Part shown: positions 11,477 to 23,884 of the stretch, one piece after another | Layout of the letters: each line of letters starts with the position of its first letter | Position numbering within the stretch: position 1 is the first letter of the stretch | Made by a program: the position numbers and the translations under genes | NCBI RefSeq assembly: GCF_949628265.1 | Contig: NC_088787.1 | Span: 12,700,501 to 12,764,500, forward strand | Direction of reading: 5' to 3' | Length of the DNA: 64,000 nt | Origin: Cloeon dipterum | Taxonomy: Eukaryota; Arthropoda; Insecta; Ephemeroptera; Baetidae | Notes under the pieces: model-generated | Databases searched by the model: none | What the model saw: the letters and a program-made list of their open reading frames with translations, nothing else | Told to the model about the DNA's origin: nothing

Positions 11477-12151
11477 AAACAAATTAAAATCTCAATTGAA
11501 CTATTTCATTTATCAAACCGCAGCTACAACAATCATCGACTAAACTTTAAAAAGTAAAATGAGATACTAGCTCAGAGTTTGCATTAGTGGAAAAGATTAG
11601 TGCTTGTGAACTGTCACAATAAGTCTAGCTCTTTTAATTTTAATGAAGAATTCTGATCATATTTTATCAGTAAATTTCTGTCATCAAATCAGACTTGAAA
11701 AAGAAATTTAAGATGGGCTCGCAATCAATCTCGCGTTTTAATCCACACCTGCTCTGAACAAATCTTGGCTGACCAGTTTTCCGCATTATGGCGCACTTCT
11801 CGGATTCTTATATATAGGACGAAATTATATTTGCGTTGAATAAAGCTTGTAGAATGACTGAAAATCAATTTCCAGCTTCTGGATTCACAAAATAAGATTA
11901 TTCAAAAATTCATAATGTACTTCCTATTAATTTAATCACAAAATTCAAAGAGAAAGAATGAAGAAATCTGATTTTTTTAGGGAAAATGGTGTTCTTGCGC
12001 ATTGGTATTTTTTTAGGCTACTATTCACATCTCTTGTAGCAACAAAATAATAGGGAATGCAATGATAAAGAAAATTTCGCAAATTTACAACAAAGCAAGT
12101 TTGATCATCCACACGATTCATACATGAAAATCATATTCGTATCCACACAAT
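11477..12151. other. convergent intergenic region, RpL30 / MAK16
   Basis: 675 bp of AT-rich DNA between two converging gene ends. It presumably contains the MAK16 3' UTR. No further feature is recognised. Confidence 0.6.
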
Positions 12152-13580
12152 CTATACTCGGTTCTTAACCTTTGTCTTCTCAGGGAGAGCCTCTTCCAAT
12201 TCGTATTCGACAGATACCTTGCTCTTCTTTCCCTTGCTTGTGGACGGGCGGGCCATATCCTTTAAAAACAAATTTTAAAATTTTGTAAGTGCAGATAATT
12301 AAATAGAAGTACCTCAATATCTTCAACTTCACTCTCTTCTGGCCCTTCATCAGTGAATTCGTGCTCCTCGTCAGACTAAAAGTTAAAAACATTATTAATT
12401 TCTGGACGAAAACATTGAATTTATTTCCAACCTCCATATCTTCATCATCACTTTCAGCCTCCACATATTCAGTCGCGTCCTCCAAAGCAGCTCTGGTTTC
12501 TTCCTCCATTTCCTGTGTCAAATATTACAATTTTAAAATTCACAGTTCAAATAAAGCAGATTATTATTTGCCTCTTCCTCTTCTCTTCCTCCTTCATTGT
12601 ATTCCTCCTCTCTTTCATCATCACTCTCCTCCTGCACTTCTTCACTCGCCAGAGCTTTGGTGAAGGCAACTTGAGGGAAGTTGTAAATATCTCCATACTA
12701 TTAAAACAAACTTAGGGACTTCTCCTTTCATTTAAAAATTTCAATCTAACCACTCCTTTTTTTAGTCTCTCGACAAGTTGCTTCTCGATGGCTGTGTCAA
12801 TTCTGGCAGCAATGAGAGCTTTCTCTTCTCTCCTGTTTTCACGGCGCTCGATTTTTCTTTGAAGAGGCACCAGCTTTTTCCTGATTTAAGATTTTGAGCA
12901 AATTAGTCCTCTAAGTTACAAAAATATCCATACTGTCTTCTCAGCGTGAGTTTCCTCATGCGAATGAGGTACTGAGTGATCTTGAGCATCCTCTGCTTGC
13001 ACTTCTGTTTCAAATAGTTGGGCCAGTACAGTAAATTCTCATTGATTTGTTGGAGAGCTTTTTCAAAATTCCTAGAGAGCTTCACCTTTTCCCATGATTT
13101 GTTAGGGAAGGCCGTCCTGAAATTTAATTAAAAATGAATTAGATACCTCAGCTTATTTTCGCTTGTATTAAATTTATACCTCTCAGCTGTCCTCATGTAG
13201 AGATAAATTATGCCCTTTTCTTCTCTAATAGTAGCATACTGGCTATTGGCTAGTGGACAGGAGTACCGGCCGCACAGACCTGTCAAGTTGTACTCATGGC
13301 GGCAGAATTTTTGGGTTTTTGTGCTGCAATTTAATCAGATTATCAATAAATATGTTACTACATAATATATTCGCACAATATGCCATAAAATGATTTTATT
13401 TGAATAAACAACTAAATACAAATAACAGAATTGGTTAATTTATAGAAAAGGAAACTTACTTGACTTTAAATGAACAAAATGATTTGTTTATGATGCTCCA
13501 CACGATCTGCAAAACATTAGTAAGATTTAAAATTTTATAGCAGACCATGTATAAAAACTTACATCATCGTTATTTTGCAT
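12152..13580 (-). CDS. MAK16: MAK16 ribosome-biogenesis protein
   Basis: Nucleolar factor needed for assembly of the 60S precursor. Nine coding exons, descending: 13580-13563, 13506-13460, 13323-13180, 13116-12934, 12880-12751, 12697-12572, 12512-12432, 12375-12313, 12259-12152; 900 nt, 299 aa, close to the human length of 300. The conserved N-terminal half is clear: [20 protein letters not shown], then [20 protein letters not shown] with its conserved cysteines, then [17 protein letters not shown] and [15 protein letters not shown]. The C-terminal third is an acidic Glu/Asp-rich tail ending in a basic patch ([15 protein letters not shown]), typical of the family. Intron 6 (12571-12513) has a GC donor (GAAGAG|GCAAAT); the other introns are GT-AG. 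It is divergent from INTS4, with 325 bp between start codons. Confidence 0.96.
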
Positions 13581-13905
13581 CTTGGATTGGATTTATCCGT
13601 CTGAATTGCAGAAAAATCAAAATTAAGCCAAAATTGTAATATCCAAACAGAGATTCCACACGTGTGTTAAAAACGAAAGCTCTGGATATAAACACCCTTA
13701 CAGATGGCGCGTGAGTCGACGAGACCGCCTGTTTGGTGTTTGGGAGGAAACGCCCCATTCACACTCCGTCTTTGTTGTCATGCGGATAAATTTTGTTTTG
13801 TTTTCTGCTCTTGATCAGTTTAAGTTCTAATCCAGACCACTAAGTAAGATACATACATATAATTAAAATCTTCGTACTAAAAGTAAATCGACGAAGTTCT
13901 CCAAG
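13581..13905. promoter_or_regulatory. compact divergent promoter, MAK16 / INTS4
   Basis: Only 325 bp separate the two ATGs. The region contains the palindrome CACACGTGTG (13657-13666, E-box core) and no other gene. The INTS4 ATG sits in AAGATGGCTGCTG, a YY1-like start context. Sharing of the promoter is inferred from geometry. Confidence 0.5.
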
Positions 13906-16900
13906 ATGGCTGCTGTTCTAAAGAAGCGTGCCCTGGCAGAGTACAGTAACATAATTGTCAAGGTACGATATGTACACATATCATACATTGTGAAGTACAT
14001 ATTATTGCTGCAGCTATTACATCCAATAGAATAGATATCATGTACATGACACTTAAAACCTTAAAAGTAAAGCCTTACGGAAAATTTGTGAAAAATCCTT
14101 TTTACCTCTTCTTGAAATACTATCTTAAAAGTAGGGAAAAGATACAAAGTTCCCAGATTGCCGTTTAAATTTTAGATAAAATCGGCTTCAAAATTTGCAT
14201 GCTAGTCGAGCTGTGAGAACTACCTCTTTATTGGAAATCATGATTTATTTTACAATTTAGGGAATTTTCCTCATAATTCGCACATTATTGGATTTATTAT
14301 AATTATACATATGATATTATGACGATAGGGATCAAAATCAAGCGAAAAATCGTTGACAAACCCGACAAACCGTTCGATATTTCGATTTTTTTTTTAGCAA
14401 AATGTGAAATTTAAATTAAATTTTATTCTTCTTGCAGGAAGAGCCAGGTATAAAGCCTCAGAAGAGGATTCGCTTCCTGAAAAGATCGCAGAGTGGATGT
14501 TCCAGCGCCTCCATCAATGGATACGCAAACCTTCTGGACAAGAGCCGTGCTAGCAATGACTCATATCACGTCATGACGCTGTTGCTGCGGATTTCTGACG
14601 CCCTAGCTGATCAGGACGAGAACACGGTTCACCAACAAGATGACCTCAATGAAAGCGTTCGTCGACTGGCCGAACATTTCACCACTGAAAACGAATCTAC
14701 CATTCGAGCGAAAATCCTAAGCATCATGGGATCGATAGGCTGCCTGCCTGGTCAAGAGCCGCAGAACGTAATGGATGAAATCGTGGGTCTCCTGAAGCAA
14801 GAGGAGTCTCACAAGGTCATTACGCAAGGGCTGGATTCTCTTCTCAAGTTAGGATGCATGCTTCCGTCTAACTCGGTCGGACACCAGAGACTAGTTGCGC
14901 TTGCCAAGCAGGTTATTTGCTTGAAACAATATTTTTTGGTGATTTGGTTCTAATTTTCTCTGTTTCAGTATTTGTGTGATACCAGTCATACAGTTAAATG
15001 CAAATGTTTGGAGGTTATTGGTATTTTGCTGCCCATCGATGGTCCGAATTTCAAGGAATCTTCACTGGCGATGCTGAAGTTCATTTCTTCCTATACCAAT
15101 TACCAGGAGCCCAGGGTCAGAAGTTCTGCCTTCAATTCAATGGTACGAAACGTTACACAAAAATTTGGAATGAAATTATTTAATTGGGTGGCAATTTCCA
15201 GGGCTCGCCCAATTATCAATAAGGATTTTTGAGCAGCCATTTTTTCAAAATTAAATTTTAAACGGCGATGACCTATACTTTTAAATGACCAAACATTAAT
15301 TGCAAGTCTTGAGATAAGAGGTGATTCAAATTAAAATTATTTATTTTGACTCTTAGCATGGTAGTACACAAGGTGCTCTGAAACTATGCAAATTTAATAT
15401 TTTTAATACTATTGATTTTTTAAATTATGTCTGGACAAGAAAATACTGTTTTAAATCCTGAAATACGTAATTCTTAACATGTATGATCTAGAATTTAAAT
15501 TTGTTCGCATGTGGAAGAAATCGTAAGATGTTAATTAAATCTTCAAGATAAATTAGGATATTTACGTTGGTTACAAAGCTTGTAAATTGAAATTTAATTA
15601 AACAAACTAGTCAATTGTCTGGCTTTTCACCGAACCCTGGATTTTCTAGATCATTCTGCACGAGAGAGGTTTGAAAATCGATCCCAGTTTGTACGAGGAG
15701 CTTTGCAACGCTTTAAAGGACGACTACGAAATTGTGCGAAAAAACGCTATGAACCTGATCTGGATACTGGCCTCCACTTACCCTGACAAGTAAGGAAAAT
15801 AACCACGAAATTTTAGCGTGAGCAGAGATTAAATTTTTAAATTCAGCATTCTGAATCTGGCCGGCACAAGCGACCAGGAAATCCGACTGGCTGACGATGC
15901 CTTTGGAAGGCTCAGCAGTTGCATGAATGACTTGTCCATGAATGTCAGGGTGATGGCAGCCAACCTCCTTGGCAAGTTCAGCGGCAATTTAGTCAGGTCC
16001 AAGTTTTTGATGCAGACTTTGGACAAAAAGCTCATGTCAAACATGAGAGTGAGTATAAAAAAGGATAATTGTGTAAAGGCGTCTTTATTTTCTTTTATTC
16101 TCCAGAAAAAGCGATCTGCCCACGAAAGACAATGGGAATCTGTGACTTCAGGAGAGTGGGCCTCTGGAAAGAAATGGGCCGATGATGCCCCCAGGGAAGT
16201 AGTTGACGCTGACACAGTCAGTCTGATCAATATCGGCGCCTGCGGGGCTTTTGTGCATGGATTGGAGGATGAATTCATGGGTAAATATATATTTTGAAAA
16301 TTTGGTTAAATCATCAAAATTTTGTAGCATAAGAAAAATCACCTTTCCTTTTACAGTCCGACAAAATCGACCCACTGATCGAGTTTTCTCATTTAGCGGT
16401 GTCTTCAAACCTAATTTCAGCCAATACTGTATTTTTAAATACATTTTGAAGTTTTCGGCCATTTTAAATATAAAAATTTTGCCAAAGTCGTCAAATCAAA
16501 ACGTGGTTCACACAAACCCAGTGATAAAACATGATAAATTTGTTGAATTTTACCTTTTTTTATTTATTTTTCTTTTAAAATTGGATTATATTGATATGGT
16601 ATTATAATTTCGATTTTATTTTGCTTTAATGAACCTGTTCCCCTTAAAAGAATACAACACCCGACTGTGTTTGTTTCACTGAAGAAAATCACCGTTTGGC
16701 TAATAGATTCATGAATATTTTAATCGTTTTCCAGTTGAATATCAATGCAGCTGTTTTTTTCTATATTTCTAATTAATAATCCGTAGATTTTCAATTAGAT
16801 TCTTTTCCCATCTTGCAGGATATGTTTCACAATTTTTAGTCTCTTTTGTTTTTGATTGCCATGTTGGAGTTTTATGTTACAGAGGTCAGAAGCGCCTCCG

Positions 16901-19850
16901 TCGATGCAATCTGCTCGCTCTCCATGAACAACTACAGCTTTTCAATGATGGCGCTGGACTTCTTGGTCGATATGTTCAACGACGAGATTGAGGAAGTTCG
17001 TCTGAAGGCAATCGACAGTCTCACCAGAATCAGCAGCGTTATTGTTTTGAGGGAAGATCAGCTTGAGACAATTCTTGGAGCTTTGGAGGTTCTTTTTTTA
17101 ATGAGCAATTCTGAAAATGGTTTCTAAACATTATTTGGGCAGGACTTTTCCATTGACGTCAGAGAAGGACTGCACAAAATGTTGGCCACATGCAAACTTT
17201 CGACTAAAGGTTGCTTGCAGATGTGCGTCGACAATTTGCTTGTAAACCTGAATAAATATCCAGAGGTAAAATTCGAATCCTTTGCCCGGAGAGAAGCTAA
17301 TTATAATTTTTGTAATTTGCAGGATAAAAGATCCACATGGCAGTGTCTTCAAAAACTTGGTTCATCTCATCCATACTTGACCCTTCAGCTTGTACCATCC
17401 CTGCTTTCAATTCATCCTTTCATGGACCTTCCGGAGCCTGATGTTGAAAAAGCAGAATGTATCTATCCTTTATTGATTTTGTGATTTTTTTTAAGATCGG
17501 AAAAGAAAATCTTGTTCCAACTATAGATATATTTTGCTTGTTCTAATATCTTAAAAATTGTGCTGGCTGCCTAGTAGTAAAACGCCAGATTAAAGTAAAA
17601 TTTGAGATAAATCCTCTATACCTATGTTTGAAATACCATCTAAAAATGAGGGATTAGCTAAGAATTTCCAAGGATTCCGTTTGAATTTTTCAAGAAAACC
17701 GACTCCAAAGTTTGCTTGCTGATGAAGCACTTTCTCCCTACTGTAAAATCACGATTTATTGCAAAATTTGGCAAAATCTGAAATTAAACTGTTCTTTGAT
17801 ACTTATTATTTCCCACTGTAGAGATTTCTTCTTTGCTACAGTCATCAATGCAAAATTTGAATTGTTTACCTGTAAAGCTCTTTACATTTTGTGTTTTCTT
17901 CAGTATTTTTTTACCCAAATAAATATCGAATAATGATTTACTCAATGTACAATTTAGACGCGTGCATCTTAATCCTGGTTTTCAACGCCGCACAGAAGTG
18001 TCCCAACATGCTGCAGCTGTTCGAGGAGCACACTCTGCGGCACTACAGTTACTTGCGTGACACAATGCCGAACCTGGTTCCCCACCTGAAACTGCAGATG
18101 GAGGCCAGCATCGGACGACACAGCAACCAGGAGCTATCCGCCGCGGTGACGCACACCACCAACTTCATGGACGCTCTGCTTGAGCGGCTCGAGTGCGCTC
18201 ACAACGTGAAAATGAGGGCCGAGCTGTTGCAGACTGCGCACGAGACTCTAGCGCGCATTGCTGAAATGGATGAAGGCTTGAGCGGGGCTTTTCATTTCAT
18301 GTCCATGCTCATCAAGGCTCACCAACTGCTTAATAAGGTAGTAATAAAATATTGACAGTTTAAAATCGTTGTGACAGAATCCAAAAATTAAAACAAAAAA
18401 TAGTAATAATTCTAACATTTTTTAAATATAATATTGTTTCAAATTTTTCCAGATTTTAGCCAACAAGTTGTGGGCCCATCCTCATGCTTTGGGATCTGAA
18501 GATGGTAAAATTGTCAAAGTGCAAATATCCGAGCTTCTTCAAACTTGTTTAAGGTAAATCTTGAGTCAGAGCTGATTGCAAAAGTGCAGGAGAAAAAATG
18601 TATCAAATTTGACGTTTAAAATATTGCCGCCGCCAGGCAAAAAATTGGGTTAAGCCAGTCCCGCCAGCCGCCGCCTTAAACTTCTACAATATTTAAGTAA
18701 CGACCTTTGTTTCAGGTTGCAGCATGTCTTTGTGGGTCACAGTGGCGCCACATTGAGCTCCGTGAGGCAAATCAAACTGCGAGCGTTGGCGCTGCAATTG
18801 GTCTTCACCGTCAGGGGTTCGAACGCCTCTGCTCTGGCCCAGTGCGAACATTTCCTCGCTGAAGTGGAAGACGTACAGATGTATGTTTTTATTTTTCATC
18901 AAAATCAGACGATTGTTTTCATGCTTTTGATTTGTAGTTTCCTTGGAAAGAAGATGCAGCCAATGGAGCCATTCATGGCCGCCCTGATCCGCGACCTTGC
19001 CATCATGGAAGACCCAAAGCCTGGTGCGGTGGCGAGAGTCTTGTTGCCGCTGACGCCGGTTCAAACTGGACCACTGCCAAGACCTGAAAAAATGGTGAGC
19101 TATCAACTTCAAACCTGATGGTTCCTCTTTGTAATTTTCTTTCTGGGGAAAAGGGTTATTTTTCTTCTCTGTAAATTTTATTTAACAAGAGGTACTCTCA
19201 AATTTCTATCAAATTTTATGTTGAATATTTAAATTTTACCTGCAAAGGAATTATTGGATTTAAGTCTGAACTAGAAGCGTAACTTTGTAAGACGTTGATT
19301 AGAAAAATCAAATCTCTAGACAAAATGGTACATTTCATTTTCCCATTTAACACCTTAAAAAACGTTCAATTCTTATATTTTCTCGTTGTTCCAGTTGCAA
19401 ATGTGCTCAGCCCTGATTTTGGAGCCCAAAGGTGAGACAGAAACAGCTTTGTCCTTCACGGCCAACCTGGTGTTGGGCGTGTCTCTGGACGCTGAACTGT
19501 ACAATTTGGCCAACGTGTCAGCCCTGAGGGTGATGGTCAAGTACCCTGATCAGTCTAGCCAGCTGATGATGCCATGCAGGTCCGACCTGCGGCTGAGTGA
19601 CGTGGTCAAGCCGCTCGAAAGCAACTACAATGGCGAGGAGGTCGGCCAAAACTACAGGCTGCGCACGACCGTTTTGCTCTCGCACGGAATTTGGACGGAC
19701 TCCTGCCCGGTCAACCTATCTCTGGTGCTGGATTTTTCAGCCCCAGAAGCGAGTTTAGGACGTCGAGGGGATGATTCTCTGTGCGTGCTTGAGCTCTGCA
19801 AGCCTGTCACAATCAGAATATCTCCTAAACAAGTCAAAAAGGGATTTTAA
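13906..19850 (+). CDS. IntS4: Integrator complex subunit 4
   Basis: Scaffold of the Integrator cleavage module, which holds INTS9-INTS11 and processes snRNA and promoter-proximal transcripts in the nucleus. Fourteen coding exons: 13906-13962, 14438-14911, 14969-15142, 15650-15789, 15847-16048, 16106-16280, 16883-17088, 17143-17265, 17323-17458, 17958-18337, 18453-18553, 18716-18880, 18938-19094, 19395-19850; 2946 nt, 981 aa (human 963). It starts [15 protein letters not shown]. The N-terminal two thirds are HEAT-like helical repeats, with family landmarks [67 protein letters not shown] and [15 protein letters not shown]. The C-terminal beta-rich part ends in [11 protein letters not shown], matching the vertebrate end. 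Introns 1 and 9 share a dispersed repeat and intron 11 holds a MITE remnant. Confidence 0.96.
14085..14250. repeat. dispersed repeat in INTS4 intron 1 (copy 1)
   Basis: Collinear similarity with 17600-17770 in intron 9. Shared blocks are AAATCCT, TTGAAATAC.ATCT.AAAA, CCGTTT.AATTTT, AA..CGACT/CGGCTTCAAA.TTTGC and TCA.GATTTATT. An old interspersed element; limits are approximate. Confidence 0.5.
17600..17770. repeat. dispersed repeat in INTS4 intron 9 (copy 2)
   Basis: Second copy of the element at 14085-14250, same orientation, diverged. Confidence 0.5.
18570..18695. mobile_element. MITE remnant (INTS4 intron 11)
   Basis: This carries the internal motifs of the 5533/31043/46911 family (GTGCAGGAGAAAAAA, GACGTTTAAAATATTGCC, CCGCCAGCCGCCGCCTTAAA-like), but the terminal inverted repeats are missing. 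It is a truncated copy. Confidence 0.7.
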
Positions 19851-20235
19851 TTCAACATTTTGTGAAAGACTTGAGAGTATACTTCCTACTTTAAAGCACT
19901 TCCGTTGCGATTTTATACTTAATCCTTCTGCTGTGCATTATTTGATGTTTATTCTTTCAGCATTTATCAGCCCTTTATCATGTGATGTGCTGAAAACCAA
20001 AATCGGTTCGGCCAAACGCTGCAGAAATGTAAAAACATTTTTGTGGAACTTAAAATTTTTTCCGTCGTTTCTACAGCGATTTCTGCTTTTGGCAGAATTC
20101 ACAGCAGCAGGATTGAGTCTTAAATCGTAGCGGATGTCCATTAAAATCTGATGTAACTGCTGGCGCCATCTAATGACCGTTGCAGACACTAGGGGTAGTC
20201 GCAACTGGTGAATTGAGTATAAATAATTTGGTTAA

Positions 20236-20241
20236 AATAAA
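20236..20241 (+). terminator. candidate poly(A) signal of INTS4
   Basis: AATAAA, 386 nt after the INTS4 stop. It is a plausible 3' end, but the usage is not proven. Confidence 0.4.
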
Positions 20242-20254
20242 GCTATAGTAAACA

Positions 20255-20470
20255 ATGTCTAGCGTTTCAAACAGCAGTCCTCGGTGCGGAGGCAAGTGGC
20301 CCTTGAGTAGGCTGGGTCCCTGTGCGGCCTGGTGCGCCCATGTTATCCGTTCGCGGTGTTATCGGGACCCGGGTTTCAGCATTCGTGCTAGTGCAGTGCG
20401 CGCCCTTCCCGGTCCTCGGACGGGGATAAAAGAGCAAAAAAAAAAGGAAAGCTGTTTTTCTCTTAATTAG
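20255..20470. other. GC-rich island of unknown nature
   Basis: A sharply GC-rich segment (about 20270-20430) in AT-rich surroundings, just after the INTS4 poly(A) signal. It contains a 71-codon frame (20255-20470) with no recognised similarity and several short GC-rich inverted repeats, for example CCGTTCGCGG and CCCGGTCCTCGGACGGGG. It could be a structured RNA, a repeat fragment or a small gene. I cannot decide. Confidence 0.3.
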
Positions 20471-20479
20471 ATTATTCAA

Positions 20480-22940
20480 GTGTATGTATATTATGTAATC
20501 TAGAGAAATAAATCGTATTATGAATCAAAAAAACTATTTTTAAGTATATTTTGTTATCTCGCAAATTGAAACTTGAATAGCTTTACAGAAAAATTTCGCT
20601 TACGATTATAGTACTTATAATAACCTTCAATAAAAATTAGGAAAGAGTTAACAGCAAATTGCTGATTAAATTCGCTAGAAGATATTAGTTTTAAATCATA
20701 TAGGAATGCCAGAGGGTCTATGTTAACACCTGGAGATTTTCCACTACCATATTTACAAGTAGATTAAGCTCCAGGCTGAATTCTGGTACTAAAAAACCTG
20801 TAAATCCCTCTGCCTGTAAAATTTTCAAAAACAGTCCCATGCAGAGACAATCCCAAACACCCTGAGATCTTGTTGGTAGCTCTATTAAATCTAGCAAAAT
20901 GCACTCTGATCTATATCATCGCTATTAAACAAATCAGGATTTAATATGCTTAAAGGGCTAAAAATTTCTATAAATACGAAAGATAAAATATAAAAACTTG
21001 AGCTGATAAAATTGTATCAGCTTCAATTTTGTGCTCTAAAACATTATTTTCCAATTATTATTACACGTGTATATTTCTCCCAAAAACCCACAGTAGCCTA
21101 CCGATCTTTCAATAGTGCGACTGCTCACTGCTCGATCAATGTCAGTTTTTATACAATGAAAATGTCCTTCCTCTTTTCAGTGACCTCAAAGGAAGAGGGC
21201 CGTCCTTTTGTCTGCCTTCAGGAGAAAAATTCACAGCACATTGAATCCACCTGACAAAAGAGGGAATTCCTTCCCTGAAATACATTCAAAAACAGACGTT
21301 TGTGTTGTGCTTTTATCTGTGTAGCTCATTGTGTTCAGCTTCCGCACTTGTGCGTGCTCAACCCTCTTTCACGCGTATTTGACCATTATATATATTATGG
21401 TCAATATGGTCGATTTCGATGCAACAATGGAATCACAGTGTTGGAAGCTGCTTCAAAGCTGTTTACCACCTATATGAGAATGCACTACACCTGCTCAAAT
21501 ATTTTATGGGGCCGGGAGTACATCAATCCATGTGGAATTCCTGCTCTTGTTTTGAAACTTCGCATACCTCCCAGCATGCGTGAAAAATCTTGTCCCCTCT
21601 ATATAAAAACTTGGACGCGTCCTTTTTCCTGGCTCTCAATAATTTAAGGGTAAAATTCCTTACCAGCAGTTTTCGTTGATTTCCTTGCACTTATTTATGC
21701 TTTTCAGTTTTATCTGATGTTGTACACAACAAATAATTAATTATCTTTCTTTCTTTTTATTCATCATGAATGTTGTGAATTATTGTTATTCTTGTTTATT
21801 CTCATCATGTCATAATTTCAATATTCACAAAATGTTAAATGGGAAAATTAGAAAACGGAAGAGCTAAAAACTACTGATGTTATTAAATCGGTTTATGAAC
21901 AAATACCTCGCAATAATTTTATCACTTCGTCATCATACTTTCCAAAATTTCTGACTCGTTAGGCGCAAAATGTGACACCTTCAGGGTTAAATTCGGAAAA
22001 ACCCAAAACTGGTGTTTTTTCAAGCTGTTTTTTGGGCATACAACCGCAGTGGTGCATTTTTGCTCATTGCAAAATTAGCGAATCCTGCTGACGACGAATC
22101 GAAATAGCTGCTGTTTTGCGAGTTATTTTTTGTTCTTTTTTGTCAATAAAACTTTAATATTTAAGGTATGGAATAAAGAAATCTGATCCGATTTTTGCAT
22201 ATTATGGTGTGTCCCACGTCCCACATGATTATTTATTTTAATTTTTTTCATCTCATATATATAGAATTCAAAAATAAAATTCAGTTATGATTTATGAGAA
22301 ATTAATTGACTAAAACCCGAATTTTATCGCATCTTTTTTATAAGGTTCATTCCATAAAATGTTCTTATATTCGAATATAATTAAAAAATAAAACAGAACA
22401 CGGCGCGTTTTGCAATTGAAAATATTTAAAATAAATTTAATCGATTGCATTTCCTCTCATGTAAAAATTTATGTGAAAAAAACATTTCAACTACCCTGTC
22501 TCCCACCAGGGGATGCAACCTTTGTCAAGTTGCTCTTTTTTCTCTCCTCTCACCGTGCTATAAATAGAATATGCCTTTTCGGTTCTCTTTATTATTGCTT
22601 TACACCCTTGTGAGTGAAAATCGTCTCCCTCGCGGACGTTCCTCCAAAAGCACGTGTTGATTCTATCCAATCTCCTCTCTACACAGCTCCAGCAAAAATT
22701 CAGGTTAGCTCAAATTTTGCGATTTCTGCGTACTAGAACAATTTCTTTCGCATTTGAACAATTAAATACCGGATCATTTGTTTTTCTGCATCGCATTTTT
22801 AACAGCTAGCTTCAACTCTAATTTCCTGATATTGAATTATTTATTCACGCTAGTATAGTTTGCTTGTATTCAAACAAACAAATTTTAAAAAGAAAGGGTA
22901 ATTTTGTTAATTTTATAAATAAATTGGTGGTTCTTGGGGC
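20480..22940. other. intergenic AT-rich DNA
   Basis: No supported gene. A short palindrome around 21380-21405 (TTGACCATTATATATATTATGGTCAA) is visible. The longest frame (21300-21647, 115 codons) shows no recognisable domain. Confidence 0.55.
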
Positions 22941-22944
22941 TAGT

Positions 22945-23090
22945 GCGTTCGCCGGGCCGGGTATTTTTTGCGGTACCCGAAAATGTTATGGTAAACCCGG
23001 TACCGGGTAATTTATTTTCTCATCGGGCCGGGTTGGGCGGGCATCGGATTTAGTCTACCCGGTGCGGGTATTTTAAAAAAACCCGATCGT
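22945..23090. repeat. cluster of GGGCCGGGT / ACCCGG motifs
   Basis: The pentamer ACCCG and its complement CGGGT recur in both orientations within about 150 bp (GGGCCGGGTA, ACCCGGTACCGGGTAA, GGGCCGGGTTGGGC, TACCCGGTGCGGGTA). It resembles the motif cluster at 61540-61680. The element class is unknown. Confidence 0.5.
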
Positions 23091-23289
23091 GCTTCAGCTT
23101 CAACCAGAAAAGAACTCAAGCCTCATTCTCATAAAGCTCTCAGAACAGAAATTCCAATGCATTGCCAGCTTATTACACATTTTGTTCAATCAGAGAGCGA
23201 AAAGGGCTACCCAGTCACACGGGCGCATTGGGGAAAAACAGGGTTGCGAAAAACCCGCATTTTGAAAAAATGCAGCGCAGTTGTAAAAA

Positions 23290-23527
23290 GCGTGTTATTT
23301 CTATTTTAACCATTTTCTTGCAGCTAATGTTTGAACCTCAGTTTTCAATAAGTTTTCTCATATTATAGCTAACGACCTCGACTCAAAAAATTGTGAAAGA
23401 GATTTTAAAAAAAAAAATTGATGCAGCAAATGACAATTTAAAAGAAAAAAATCTGCACTATAGAGGTAATTTACGGTTGGAGTGGTCAATTTTCCTCTAC
23501 AGTGCGGATTTTTTCTTTTTTGCAGAT
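23290..23527. repeat. dispersed AT-rich repeat, copy B, with internal hairpin
   Basis: Collinear with copy A at 5796-6010. The last 100 bp also form an inverted repeat: AAAGAAAAAAATCTGCACT.TAGAGG (from 23432) pairs with CCTCTA.AGTGCGGATTTTTTCTTTT (to about 23521). Confidence 0.45.
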
Positions 23528-23669
23528 AGTATAATATGTTCATTTTAAAATACAATTTAAATACAGCCGATATTAAAATGCATTGAATTTTTTTGACACC
23601 TCGGACGGGCGCGCTCAAGCAATGAGACGAGTTAAAAAAAAAATCGGGTGCTAGTGGGTCCAGTTTGTG

Positions 23670-23815
23670 TCACTATATATAGGGTACGGTCCTGCCCGGC
23701 AGTAAGAATTGGGCCCGATGTAGTATATGGCGGCTGTGTCCGCGCGCCGCGCGCCGCACGTCGCGCCTCGGATCTGCAGGCAGTTCAGGCCGAGAGTATA
23801 GTTTCATAACCCACT
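23670..23815 (+). promoter_or_regulatory. candidate TATA promoter upstream of the BTB gene
   Basis: ACTATATATAGGG (about 23671-23683) is followed by a GC-rich stretch with GCGCGCCGCGCGCC. The BTB start codon at 25523 is preceded by a good 3' splice site (TTTTTCAG, ending at 25513), implying an upstream non-coding exon that could begin here. The link is an inference. Confidence 0.3.
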
Positions 23816-23884
23816 GCATGTGTGACCTTTTTTTCTCTCCGCTCTCACCATGCACAAAACAGTTTGCAAGGGACGATGGAATTC

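Noticed and set aside
21300-21647. 115-codon frame in intergenic DNA
   Set aside because: No recognised domain, no splice context and composition like the surrounding DNA.
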